Shown here piece after piece: positions 1-8,049 of a stretch of 64,000 bases of DNA. Position 1 is the stretch's first letter. The number at the start of each line of letters is the position of its first letter. The position numbers were made by a program, and so were the translations under genes. This DNA is from Bacillota bacterium (GTDB taxonomy: Bacteria > Bacillota > Negativicutes > Sporomusales > UBA7701), in NCBI GenBank assembly GCA_023415775.1, contig JAEZJM010000019.1:248001-312000 (forward strand). Reading direction: 5' to 3'. The notes under the pieces were generated by a model. It saw nothing but the letters and a program-made list of their open reading frames with translations, was not told where the DNA came from and did not search any database.

Positions 1-966
1 ATGCCGGCCGGCGCCGCCGCCTTCTCGCCCCACGACCCCTACCTCGATCACATCGACGCCGTCCTCGACCCCAATATCCTCGCCGCCAGCAAAGGCAAAA
101 TCCTCTTCGACGTCATGCACGGTTCGGCCAGCGGTTATCCCACCAGGCTCGCCGCCCGCCACGGCCTCGACCTCGTCGAGATCAGGAGCGAATACAACCC
201 CTCCTTTGGCGGCGTAAACCCCGAGCCCATCGATAAGAACCTCGCCGCCCTCCGCGTTGCCATGGCTGAGCACAAAGCCGCGGTCGGCCTCGCCACCGAC
301 GGCGACGGCGACCGCATCGGCGCCATCGACGCCGACGGCCGCTTCATCAACGCCCACCAGATCATCGCCCTGCTCGCCAAATATCTCTTCGAGAAACGGG
401 GCTGGTCAGGCGGCGTCGCCCAGACGCTCACCGTCTCCGAACTCGTCAAGCGGGTCGCCGCCAAATACGGCCTCAAGCTCTACGAAACCCCCGTCGGCTT
501 CAAATACATCGCCAACCTCATGCTCGCCGAGGACATCCTCATCGGCGGCGAAGAATCCGGCGGCATCGGCATCAAAAACTACATCCCCGAGCGCGACGGC
601 GTCCTCCTCGGCTTCCTGCTCATCGAAGTCGTCGCCGCCTACGGCAAAACCCTCGGCCAGCTCCTCGACGAAATGATGCTTGAGCTCGGCCACTTCTACT
701 ACGGGCGCGAAGACCTCCACCTCGACGACGAACGCAAAAACCGCCTCATGGGCGTCCTCATCCCCGTGCCGCCCGTCGCTTTGGGCGGCCTCAAGACGCT
801 CAAGTCCGACTGCACCGACGGCTGCAAGCTTTACGTCGACGGCGGCTGGCTCATGTTCCGCGCCTCCGGCACCGAGCCCATCGTCAGAGTCTACGCCGAG
901 GCCGGCAGCCCCGAGCGGCTGAAAACCATCCTATCCGAGGCGGTGAACTATGCCAGAAATGCGTAA
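1..966 (+). CDS. Phosphohexomutase (phosphoglucomutase/phosphomannomutase), 5'-truncated by window edge
   Basis: Alpha-D-phosphohexomutase that interconverts hexose 6-phosphate and 1-phosphate, feeding UDP-sugar synthesis. The visible 321 residues hold the metal-binding loop DGDGDRIG (about residues 100-107), the sugar-binding loop GGEESGG (about 180-186) and the C-terminal phosphate-binding loop RASGTEP. The N-terminal domain with the catalytic phosphoserine lies outside the window, because family members run to about 450-580 residues; the ATG at base 1 is therefore probably internal. The 3' end overlaps galU by 17 bases, so the two are co-transcribed. Whether glucose or mannose phosphate is preferred cannot be read here, though galU and galE downstream favour glucose. 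Confidence 0.93.
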   Translation: MPAGAAAFSPHDPYLDHIDAVLDPNILAASKGKILFDVMHGSASGYPTRLAARHGLDLVEIRSEYNPSFGGVNPEPIDKNLAALRVAMAEHKAAVGLATDGDGDRIGAIDADGRFINAHQIIALLAKYLFEKRGWSGGVAQTLTVSELVKRVAAKYGLKLYETPVGFKYIANLMLAEDILIGGEESGGIGIKNYIPERDGVLLGFLLIEVVAAYGKTLGQLLDEMMLELGHFYYGREDLHLDDERKNRLMGVLIPVPPVALGGLKTLKSDCTDGCKLYVDGGWLMFRASGTEPIVRVYAEAGSPERLKTILSEAVNYARNA

Positions 967-1885
967 GATCAGAAAAGCCGTCATCCCCGCGGCCGGGCTC
1001 GGCACGCGCTTCCTGCCGGCCACCAAGGCCCAGCCCAAGGAAATGCTGCCCATCGTCGACAAGCCCGCCATCCAGTACATAATCGAAGAAGCCATCCAGT
1101 CGGGCATCGAAGAAATCCTCATTATCACCGGCCGCAACAAACGGGCCATCGAAGACCACTTCGACCGCGCCGTCGAACTGGAGCTAACCCTCAAAGCCCA
1201 GGGCAAATACGACCTCCTCGGCCTTGTCGAGGAAATCTCCAACGTCACCATCCACTACGTCCGCCAGAAAGAGCCGCGCGGCCTAGGCCACGCCGTCCTC
1301 TGCGCCAAACAGTTCGTCGGCCCCGAGCCGTTCGCCGTCCTCCTGGGCGACGACATCATCGACGCCGCCGTCCCCTGCCTCAAGCAACTACTCGACGTCT
1401 ACGAAGCCAACCCCGGCACCATCCTCGGCGTCCAGGAAGTGCCGCAGGACAAAGTATCGAGCTACGGCATAGTAAAACCCGTCCCGGTCGGCGAAAACCT
1501 CTGGAAAGCCGCCGACCTCGTCGAAAAACCGACCCAGGCAGAGGCCCCCTCGCGCCTCGCCGTCCTCGGCCGTTACATCATCGAGCCCGAAGTCTTCGAA
1601 ATCCTCGAAACCACCCCTCCCGGCCGCGGCGGCGAAATCCAGCTAACTGACGCTCTCCGCGTCCTGGCCGCCACCCGCCCGGTGTACGCCTACCACTTCG
1701 ACGGCCGCCGCTACGACGTCGGCGACAAACAGGGCTACCTTGAGGCCACCATCGAATTTGCCCTCAAGCGTCCCGACCTCCGCGACCAGTTCCTCCAATA
1801 CCTCATAAAAACCGTCAAACCCCTCCTGGTCGGCCAGGAAGCTGCGGCCGCCTGCCGCCCCCGGCCGGACAAAGGCGGGGAATAG
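950..1885 (+). CDS. galU: UTP--glucose-1-phosphate uridylyltransferase
   Basis: Makes UDP-glucose from UTP and glucose 1-phosphate in the cytoplasm. The 311-residue protein begins with the nucleotidyltransferase signature PAAGLGTRFLPATKAQPKEM, followed by a GDD motif (residues about 129-131) and the VEKP and RYDVGDKQGYL segments typical of GalU. Length matches the family. The ATG at 950 has GAGG nine bases upstream; an in-frame ATG at 959 is an alternative. It overlaps the preceding mutase gene, which supplies its substrate, and sits nine bases before galE, which uses its product, so the three form one metabolic unit. Confidence 0.96.
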   Translation: MPEMRKIRKAVIPAAGLGTRFLPATKAQPKEMLPIVDKPAIQYIIEEAIQSGIEEILIITGRNKRAIEDHFDRAVELELTLKAQGKYDLLGLVEEISNVTIHYVRQKEPRGLGHAVLCAKQFVGPEPFAVLLGDDIIDAAVPCLKQLLDVYEANPGTILGVQEVPQDKVSSYGIVKPVPVGENLWKAADLVEKPTQAEAPSRLAVLGRYIIEPEVFEILETTPPGRGGEIQLTDALRVLAATRPVYAYHFDGRRYDVGDKQGYLEATIEFALKRPDLRDQFLQYLIKTVKPLLVGQEAAAACRPRPDKGGE

Positions 1886-1894
1886 GGGAGAACC

Positions 1895-2902
1895 ATGAAT
1901 ATACTAGTCACCGGCGGCGCCGGCTACATCGGCTCCCACACCGTCCGCGAACTCCTGCGGGCGGGGCAGGGGGTCGTCGTCTACGACAACCTCACCAAAG
2001 GCCATAAGCAGGCCGTCCCGGCCGGCGTCGAGATCGTCGACGGCGACATCCGCGACCAAGACAAACTCGCCCGGACCATCGCCGGCCATAACATCGGCGC
2101 GGTCGTCCATTTCGCCGCCTCCAGCCTGGTCGGCGAATCGATGAAAGAGCCCAGCATCTACTACAACAACAATGTCGCCGGCACCCTCGCCCTGCTCGAC
2201 GCCATGCTGGCCGGCGGCGTCAAAAAAATCGTCTTCTCGTCCACCGCCGCCGTCTACGGTGAACCGGCCGCCTGGCCGATTGTTGAGGACATGCCCACCC
2301 AGCCCACCAACGTCTACGGCCGCACCAAGCTGGCCATCGAGCAGATGCTGGCCGACTTCGCCGCCGCCTACGGACTGGCCTATGTTTCCCTCCGCTACTT
2401 CAACGCCGCCGGCGCGGCCGAAGACGGGACCATCGGCGAAGACCACAGCCCCGAAACCCACCTCATCCCCATTATCCTCCAGGCGGCGCTCGGCCAGCGC
2501 GAGGCTGTCGCCATCTACGGCGCCGACTACCCCACCGACGACGGCACCTGCATCCGCGACTACATCCACGTCACCGACCTTGCCGACGCCCACGTCAAAG
2601 CGCTGCACCACCTCGCCGCCGGCGGCGGACCGAGAATATACAACCTCGGCTCCGAGACCGGCTTCAGCGTCCGCCAGGTCATCAACCGCGCCAAAGCGGT
2701 CACCGGCGTCAACTTCCCCGTCCGCGAAGAAGTCCGCAGGTCCGGCGATCCCGCCGTCCTGGTCGCCTCCTCGCGCCGTATCGCCGCCGAGCTAGGCTGG
2801 CAGCCGCGCCTCAGCGACCTTGACACCATCATCGCCTCCGCCTGGCGTTGGCACAAAGCACATCCTGCCGGCTTCGCCGGTTCCCTGCAGCACGACCGTT
2901 GA
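1895..2902 (+). CDS. galE: UDP-glucose 4-epimerase
   Basis: NAD-dependent short-chain dehydrogenase/reductase-type epimerase converting UDP-glucose to UDP-galactose (or the N-acetyl forms). The Rossmann glycine motif GGAGYIG is at residues 7-13. The SSTAAVYG segment and the YGRTK catalytic Tyr-Lys pair (about 148-152) are intact, as is the NAAGA motif. Its 335 residues are normal length. AGGGGAG lies just upstream of the ATG. The stop codon lies in CGTTGATAA, a string also found at the start of the intergenic repeats near 5.4 and 55.8 kb. Confidence 0.96.
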   Translation: MNILVTGGAGYIGSHTVRELLRAGQGVVVYDNLTKGHKQAVPAGVEIVDGDIRDQDKLARTIAGHNIGAVVHFAASSLVGESMKEPSIYYNNNVAGTLALLDAMLAGGVKKIVFSSTAAVYGEPAAWPIVEDMPTQPTNVYGRTKLAIEQMLADFAAAYGLAYVSLRYFNAAGAAEDGTIGEDHSPETHLIPIILQAALGQREAVAIYGADYPTDDGTCIRDYIHVTDLADAHVKALHHLAAGGGPRIYNLGSETGFSVRQVINRAKAVTGVNFPVREEVRRSGDPAVLVASSRRIAAELGWQPRLSDLDTIIASAWRWHKAHPAGFAGSLQHDR

Positions 2903-2928
2903 TAAATCATTTTACCTGGAGGCGCCTC

Positions 2929-3882
2929 ATGACACCGAAAGCCGCCGTAATCGGCACCATCTTTATGGACTGCAAAGGCTTCGCCAAGCAGAAATACAGC
3001 CCCGCCGGCCGCAACCTCGGCAGCGTCAAATTCGTCCACGGCGGCGTCGGCCGCAACGTCGCCGAAAACCTCGCCAACCTCGGCATCGGCACCAGCTTCG
3101 TCGCCAGCGTCGACCGCAGCGGCATCGGCCGGGAGATCACCGCCCGCCTCGCCAAAGCCGGGGTCGGCACCGAATACATACTCGAAACCGAAACCCGCGG
3201 CATGGGCCTGTGGCTGGCCGTCATGGACGATACCGGCGACCTGGCAGGCTCCATCTCCCAAATGCCCGACCTCTACCACCTCGAAAACCACATCGGTAAA
3301 AACGGCGCCGAAATCGTCCGCCACGCCGAACACGTCGTCCTCGAACTCGACCTCAACGAACACATCACCAAAAAAGTGCTCAGCCTGGCCCGCGAACAGG
3401 GTCGTCCCGTCTACGGCATCCCTGGCAACCTCTCCGTCATAATGAGCCACCCCGATATCCTCGGCCAGCTCGACTGCTTCATCTGCAACAACGTCGAAGC
3501 CGAGCGGCTTTTCGGCGTCCCCCTGCCGGCTGACAACATCGCCGGCATCGAGTGGGAACTCGCCCGCTTCGTCGCCGCCAAAGGGCTAGGCGGCATGGTA
3601 ATCACCCTCGGCAGCGCCGGCTGCGTCTATTACGACGCAGTCCGGGGTACGGCCGGCCACCAGCCCATCTTCCCCGTTACCGTCATCGACACCTCCGGCG
3701 CGGGCGACGCCTTCTTCTCCGGCACCGTCATGGGCCTCATGCGCGGCCTGCCGCTAAAGGAAGCTGTCGTCTGCGGCACAAAAGTCGCCAGCTGGACCGT
3801 CCAATCGAACGAAAACACCTGCCGCGACCTGGCCGTCAAACTCGCCGCCGACCCCATCCTCACCAAGCTCCTCGCCGGGTAA
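2929..3882 (+). CDS. PfkB-family carbohydrate kinase
   Basis: Ribokinase-like sugar kinase of 317 residues. The second PfkB signature, DTSGAGDAFFSG, carries the catalytic aspartate in the GAGD loop, and the N-terminal GGVGRNVAENLA motif is the substrate lid/binding region. The ATG at 2929 is chosen because TGGAGG sits seven bases upstream, although the reading frame is open further upstream. Substrate cannot be assigned: members act on ribose, fructose phosphates, pseudouridine, KDG or nucleosides. Placement between galE and pgi in a same-strand run with short gaps suggests a hexose or hexose-phosphate substrate, which is inference only. Confidence 0.9.
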   Translation: MTPKAAVIGTIFMDCKGFAKQKYSPAGRNLGSVKFVHGGVGRNVAENLANLGIGTSFVASVDRSGIGREITARLAKAGVGTEYILETETRGMGLWLAVMDDTGDLAGSISQMPDLYHLENHIGKNGAEIVRHAEHVVLELDLNEHITKKVLSLAREQGRPVYGIPGNLSVIMSHPDILGQLDCFICNNVEAERLFGVPLPADNIAGIEWELARFVAAKGLGGMVITLGSAGCVYYDAVRGTAGHQPIFPVTVIDTSGAGDAFFSGTVMGLMRGLPLKEAVVCGTKVASWTVQSNENTCRDLAVKLAADPILTKLLAG

Positions 3883-3918
3883 CGCAGCCTGGCGCTCTAA
3901 ACGAAGGAGGCGCCTGAC

Positions 3919-5361
3919 ATGCTCAAGCTCCCCTCGGGATTCGCGTTCGACCCCGCCAACCTCTACGGCGACGGCAAAGTCACCGACGCCGACCTCGCCG
4001 GCATCGCCGGCCGCGTAGCCGCCGCCCACGCCGCCGTCTGCCGCATGCGGGCCACCGGCGAAGTGCGCGGCCACCTCTCCAAAGACGGCGCCCCCGAAAA
4101 AGTGCTCTTCAGCCAGCTGCCCTACGTCGCCGCCGGCCACCTCAACAATCCCGAATCAATCAGCAGGCTCAAAGACTTCGGCGTCAGCCTCCGCCACCGC
4201 ACCGACGCCGTCATCCACTTCGGCATCGGCGGCTCCTACCTCGGCAACCGCGTCCTCTTCGACGCCCACTGCGGCGAATTCTGGAACAGCCGCTCCCCCG
4301 AGGCGCGCGACGGCTATCCCGAGCTCTACTTCAGCGGCAACAACCTCGATCCCCAGCGCACCCGCGACCTCATCGACCACATTCTCGCCGCCGCCGCCAA
4401 GAAATCGCCCTACCGCCTTCTGCTCGTCGTCGTCTCCAAATCGGGCGCCACCCTCGACACCATGGGCACCTTCATGGTCGTCTACGACGCCTTGCGGCAG
4501 GCCCCCGGGCTCGCGCTCTCCGTAGTCGCCGTCACCGACCCGGCCGAGGGCGAAAAAGCCACCCTCCTCAAAAAACTCGCCCAGGAAAACGGCTGGCCCA
4601 CCTTCGCCGTCCCCGACGGTGTCGGCGGGCGCTTCAGCGTCTTCTCCGAAGTCGGCCTCGTCACCGCCGCCTGCATCGGCTTCGACATCGACGCCTTCCT
4701 CGCCGGCGCGCGGGCCATGGATCAGGTCTGCCAGCAGGGCGACATAAAAACCAACCCCGCCCTTTTGAACGCTGCCCTCAAATACCTCGCCGCCGCCAAC
4801 CACGGCCGCAACATCGAAATCTTCATGCCCTATTCCGACCGGCTCAAAGCCGTCGCCGAATGGTACATCCAACTCTTGGCCGAATCTCTCGGCAAGCGCA
4901 CCGACCGGCAGGGGAGGGAAGTCTTCTACGGCCGCACCCCCATCGTTGCCGTCGGCACCACCGACATGCACGCCCAAACCCAGCAGCACCAGGACGGCGC
5001 CCGCGACAAAGTCGTCCAGTTCGTCCGCATAGCGGCATGGGACCAGGATCCCGTCATCCCCGACGCCTTTCCCGCCGCCCGCGAGCTATCGAAAATTTCC
5101 TCCCTGCGCATGAGTCAGGCCCTCGACACCGCCCTCGCCGCCAACGCCGAAGCCCTCCACAGCGACGGACGCTTCAGCGCCGTCATCCACCTCCCGCGCC
5201 TCGACGCCTTCCACCTCGGCGAGCTCCTCTACCTGCTCGCCCTGTCCGTGGCCTACGAAGGCGAACTCGCCGACGTCGACGCCTTCGACCAGCCCGGGGT
5301 AGAAGCATATAAAAGAATAATGGCTCCAAAGCTGGCAGCCCTAAAACAGGGCGGACGTTGA
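3919..5361 (+). CDS. pgi: Glucose-6-phosphate isomerase
   Basis: Interconverts glucose 6-phosphate and fructose 6-phosphate. The 480-residue protein has the PGI signature GGRFSVFSEVG, a SKSGAT phosphate-binding motif (about residues 173-178), and the HAQTQQHQDG region containing a conserved histidine. AAGGAGG lies eight bases before the ATG. It is the last gene of the sugar operon. The stop codon at 5359-5361 lies inside the left arm of an intergenic palindromic repeat, and a bidirectional terminator follows at 5548-5580. Confidence 0.94.
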   Translation: MLKLPSGFAFDPANLYGDGKVTDADLAGIAGRVAAAHAAVCRMRATGEVRGHLSKDGAPEKVLFSQLPYVAAGHLNNPESISRLKDFGVSLRHRTDAVIHFGIGGSYLGNRVLFDAHCGEFWNSRSPEARDGYPELYFSGNNLDPQRTRDLIDHILAAAAKKSPYRLLLVVVSKSGATLDTMGTFMVVYDALRQAPGLALSVVAVTDPAEGEKATLLKKLAQENGWPTFAVPDGVGGRFSVFSEVGLVTAACIGFDIDAFLAGARAMDQVCQQGDIKTNPALLNAALKYLAAANHGRNIEIFMPYSDRLKAVAEWYIQLLAESLGKRTDRQGREVFYGRTPIVAVGTTDMHAQTQQHQDGARDKVVQFVRIAAWDQDPVIPDAFPAARELSKISSLRMSQALDTALAANAEALHSDGRFSAVIHLPRLDAFHLGELLYLLALSVAYEGELADVDAFDQPGVEAYKRIMAPKLAALKQGGR

Positions 5362-5525
5362 TAAGCCCCCATCTACTGCGCACCCGCAAGGGGTAGGCCG
5401 CCACTCTAACCACTGAAGCGCTAAGAGTGGCGCACTTGCTCCTCAGACGCTTGCTAGCGTACGTGCCGAGTACGCGTCGCAGCGCGTCTTGCGGTGCGCC
5501 TTGTATCTGGAGGCTTCTGAACGCC
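5354..5525. repeat. Intergenic palindromic repeat, copy 1 (with internal insertion)
   Basis: Related to the element at 55812-55929. The shared parts are a left arm with CGTTGATAAGCCCCCATCT, a core with TGCTCCTCAGA, GCTTGCTAGCGTAC, GAGTACGCGTCGC and GGTGCGCCTTG, and a right arm GGCTTCTGAACG. The outer arms are inverted repeats of each other. This copy has about 55 extra bases after the left arm (about 5374-5430), including an 8-bp hairpin GCCACTCT/AGAGTGGC at 5400-5431. The left arm overlaps the pgi stop codon. No coding potential is evident. It could be a small non-autonomous mobile element or a REP-like mRNA 3'-end element. Confidence 0.8.
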
Positions 5526-5547
5526 CGCGACAATAGATAAGCCTAAC

Positions 5548-5580
5548 AAAAACAGGGAACGCAGCGCGTTCCCTGTTTTT
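5548..5580. terminator. Bidirectional rho-independent terminator
   Basis: Perfect 15-bp inverted repeat with stem AAAAACAGGGAACGC and a 3-base loop. It has T runs on both strands and lies between the convergent pgi and licD-like genes, so it can end both transcripts. Confidence 0.93.
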
Positions 5581-5583
5581 TAT

Positions 5584-6432
5584 TCACATCCCCTGGGGCA
5601 CGTTGACGATGATCTCGCGCGCGTGGGTCTTGCGCTGGTCTTCCGGCGGCATCTTCCAGAAATCGCCGTACTTCTTCCGCAGATAGGTGTCGGGCCGGTG
5701 CGGCGCGAAAAACTTGTATCCTTCGAAAGAAATCTCCCGCAAAGGAAAGATATCCCGCCGGTCGTGAGGCGGTTTGCTGGAGACCTCCACCCCGCGCGAC
5801 AGACATTTCTGGCCGGGTTTGTTGAAGAAAATATCGCGGAATCGCCAGGCGGTCCATTCCGCCGCGTATAGCGCCAAGACGAGCGGCAGGCCGAGGGTAT
5901 AAAGACCGCATAAATACGCGCCCCTGCCGGGGGAGTCTTCGGGAAACCTCCTCCTATACTGCTGCAGGCGGTGGCGGAGCGTCAGCGCCGCCATGACAAG
6001 CCGGTTGGGGTAAGAATCGAACGGGAAGATATCCAGATATATTCCCTGGTGGCGAGGAGTATAGCCCTTATCCTTTTCAAAGAATTTGCTTCTCGTGTCC
6101 CTGATCCGCGGCAGCACATCGCGGTAATTTACGTCGGTCTCCGCCGTCTGGAAAACCAGGTCTTCAGGCAGTTCCAGAAGCGCTAAAGCTCGAAAACGCT
6201 CGTAGTCCGCCCGCCGCATAGCGATATCCAGATCGTCGTCCCAGGGGATAAAGCCTCCGTGGCGCACCGCCCCCAGCAGCGTGCCCGATTCCAGCCAGTA
6301 CTCGATGCCGTGCTTGCGGCAGATATGGTCCACGATACGCAGCATACGCAACATCACCAGCTGCGCCTGGCGCAAATTCGTATCGCCCATTGCGCGGTTG
6401 TCGGGGAACAGAGCCTGATAATCCTCGTTCAC
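5584..6432 (-). CDS. LicD family transferase
   Basis: LicD-family protein of the nucleotidyltransferase fold. Characterised relatives transfer phosphocholine or other phosphodiester-linked groups to surface glycans. The hallmark stretch SGTLLGAVRHGGFIPWDDD is at about residues 49-67, with the DDDLDI aspartates expected to bind metal. The 282-residue protein starts at a GTG: GGAGG is eight bases upstream, while an overlapping ATG two bases earlier is closed by an immediate TGA. It lies downstream of the YadA-like gene on the same strand, separated by a strong terminator. Acceptor and transferred group are unknown; a cell-envelope role is inferred. Confidence 0.88.
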   Translation of the reverse strand: MNEDYQALFPDNRAMGDTNLRQAQLVMLRMLRIVDHICRKHGIEYWLESGTLLGAVRHGGFIPWDDDLDIAMRRADYERFRALALLELPEDLVFQTAETDVNYRDVLPRIRDTRSKFFEKDKGYTPRHQGIYLDIFPFDSYPNRLVMAALTLRHRLQQYRRRFPEDSPGRGAYLCGLYTLGLPLVLALYAAEWTAWRFRDIFFNKPGQKCLSRGVEVSSKPPHDRRDIFPLREISFEGYKFFAPHRPDTYLRKKYGDFWKMPPEDQRKTHAREIIVNVPQGM

Positions 6433-6467
6433 ATCGGTATCCTCCAGTCCCTGGCTGATAAACGGTG

Positions 6468-6503
6468 CACAAAAATGGGGAACTCGCGTTCCCCATTTTT
6501 GTG
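6468..6503 (-). terminator. Rho-independent terminator after the YadA-like gene
   Basis: Perfect 15-bp stem CACAAAAATGGGGAA with a 6-base loop just past the YadA-like stop codon. T-rich on both strands; it separates this gene from the licD-like gene. Confidence 0.93.
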
Positions 6504-6510
6504 TTCCAGC

Positions 6511-8049
6511 TTATTCCTCTTTGGCCTCCGCAGCCTTCGCGTCCTGGATAACCTTCAGGAGACGCGAGCCGGGAGCCGGCTGAGCCGAAGCCGGCACAGC
6601 CTCAGCGCTCGTCACGGCCGCCTTGTCCGTGCGCTTGCCGCCGATCCGCCAAGTCATGCCCGCGCGGGCCATCTTCTCGCTGCTGGCCATCGCGAAGCCC
6701 AGATTGAGGAGAACGTCCTTGCCGCCGCCATAGTGGTAGAGACCTACCGCCACGGCCTGCTGGCCGGCGTAAGTGCCGACGCCGATCGCGACCTGGGTAG
6801 GCTGCTCGGGATCGTAGTCCAGCGGCGCCAGGCCCGACATAGCCGCCGACAGGGCGCCCACGCGGTCTACGCGCGAAGCGAGGTCGCCGATGGACCTCTT
6901 GAATTGACGCATGTTGACGGCATCGGTCGGGGCAATACCGTCCTGCACGCCATGAATCTGACCGTTAACCGTCGCTTCGCCGCCGACATATAAGTCGCCG
7001 CCAATATGGGCGTCGTTGCGAACCTTCAGCGTACCGGCATTGACTTTCGCGGCGTCGATGTCATACGCGTCGATGAACCCGGCGTTAACCTTAAACGCGT
7101 TGACCGTGCAAGCGTTGACCGCACCGGCGGTGATCCTGGCCGCATCGATGCCATAAGCATCGATAAACCCGGCGTTAACCTTGCCGGCGTTGACCTGCCC
7201 GGCATTAACCTGGAAAGCGTTCATCTGAATAGCGTTGGCTTGCACCGCGCTGACCGTGCCGGCGGTGATTCTGGCCGCGTCGATATCATAAGCGTCGATG
7301 TAATCGGCATCGACTTTATGAGCATCGACTTTATACGCATTGACCTTGCCGGCGTTGACCGTACCGGCCGATACTTTGCCGGCGTCGATGTCCTTGGCGT
7401 CGATGTAGTCGGCATCGACCTTATGGGCATCGACTTTATACGCATTGACCTTGCCGGCGTTGACCGTACCGGCCGATACTTTGCCGGCGTCGATGTCCTT
7501 GGCGTCGATATAATCGGCATCGACCTTATGGGCATCGACTTTATACGCATTGACCTTGCCGGCGTTGACCGTACCGGCCGATACTTTGCCGGCGTCGATA
7601 TCATTGGCGTCGATGTACTTGGCATCGACCTTATACGCATCGACTTTGCCGGCCGATACTTTGCCGGCGTCGATATCATTGGCGTCGATGTACTTGGCAT
7701 CGACCTTATACGCATCGACTTTGCCGGCGGATACTTTGCCGGCGTCGATGTCCTTGGCGTCGATGTACTTGGCATCAACCTTATCGGCTTTGACCTTATC
7801 GGCGGTTAATGTGCCGTTGACAGTCGAGTTGCCTTTGACGGTTTGGTTGCCGGTGATTTCCTGGTTTCCACCGACTGTCAAATCGTCACCGACTGTCACA
7901 TCGTCGTTGACAGTTAAATCGCCTTTGACAGTTAAATTGCCATTAACGACCTCATCATGATTCGGCGGCGGCGGAGCAGCCGAGCACGGTACTGCCATAG
8001 CCGCCTGGAGAATTAAACACAACGCCAATACCAACAGTTTTTTCCGCAT
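6511..8049 (-). CDS. YadA-anchored trimeric-autotransporter-like fibre with pentapeptide repeats
   Basis: Predicted outer-membrane-anchored surface fibre of 512 residues. A signal peptide (residues 1-24, ending PCSAA) is followed by about eight hexapeptides with an LTV core (36-84), then about 51 gapless pentapeptides of pattern x-[VI]-[DNST]-A-x (85-339). Next come a short GGDLYVGG segment, a stalk-like DAVNMRQFK, and a YadA anchor-type barrel (about 400-470: RVGALSAAMSGLAPL, GVGTYAGQQAVAVGLYHY, MTWRIG). An unusual tail of about 40 residues, Ala/Lys/Glu-rich, extends beyond the last predicted strand. TGAGGTGA is upstream of the ATG. An outer-membrane anchor argues for a diderm host. Adhesion is the family role; ligand unknown. 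Confidence 0.82.
   Translation of the reverse strand: MRKKLLVLALCLILQAAMAVPCSAAPPPPNHDEVVNGNLTVKGDLTVNDDVTVGDDLTVGGNQEITGNQTVKGNSTVNGTLTADKVKADKVDAKYIDAKDIDAGKVSAGKVDAYKVDAKYIDANDIDAGKVSAGKVDAYKVDAKYIDANDIDAGKVSAGTVNAGKVNAYKVDAHKVDADYIDAKDIDAGKVSAGTVNAGKVNAYKVDAHKVDADYIDAKDIDAGKVSAGTVNAGKVNAYKVDAHKVDADYIDAYDIDAARITAGTVSAVQANAIQMNAFQVNAGQVNAGKVNAGFIDAYGIDAARITAGAVNACTVNAFKVNAGFIDAYDIDAAKVNAGTLKVRNDAHIGGDLYVGGEATVNGQIHGVQDGIAPTDAVNMRQFKRSIGDLASRVDRVGALSAAMSGLAPLDYDPEQPTQVAIGVGTYAGQQAVAVGLYHYGGGKDVLLNLGFAMASSEKMARAGMTWRIGGKRTDKAAVTSAEAVPASAQPAPGSRLLKVIQDAKAAEAKEE
7033..7797 (-). repeat. 15-bp tandem coding repeat (about 51 pentapeptide units)
   Basis: In-frame repeat of 15 bases encoding units such as KVDAY, KYIDA, NDIDA and GKVSA. 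A 105-bp higher-order block (seven units beginning TVNAG KVNAY KVDAH) occurs three times in tandem with only silent or single-residue changes, next to a 75-bp block (five units) occurring twice. No unit length change is visible across the array. Such identity predicts length variation between strains by slippage or recombination. Confidence 0.9.

Noticed and set aside
5374..5435. tRNA-like D-arm sequence on the minus strand of repeat copy 1
   Set aside because: No acceptor stem, anticodon arm or GTTCGA T-loop can be formed, so it is not called as a tRNA.
7033..7797. Regular short repeats resembling a CRISPR array
   Set aside because: The 15-bp repeats are in frame without unique spacers, encode a continuous pentapeptide pattern, and no cas genes are nearby.
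7006..7809. Long open frame on the plus strand opposite the fibre repeats (267 codons)
   Set aside because: Opposite-strand image of the repeats; no ribosome site, and the minus strand has signal peptide and anchor.
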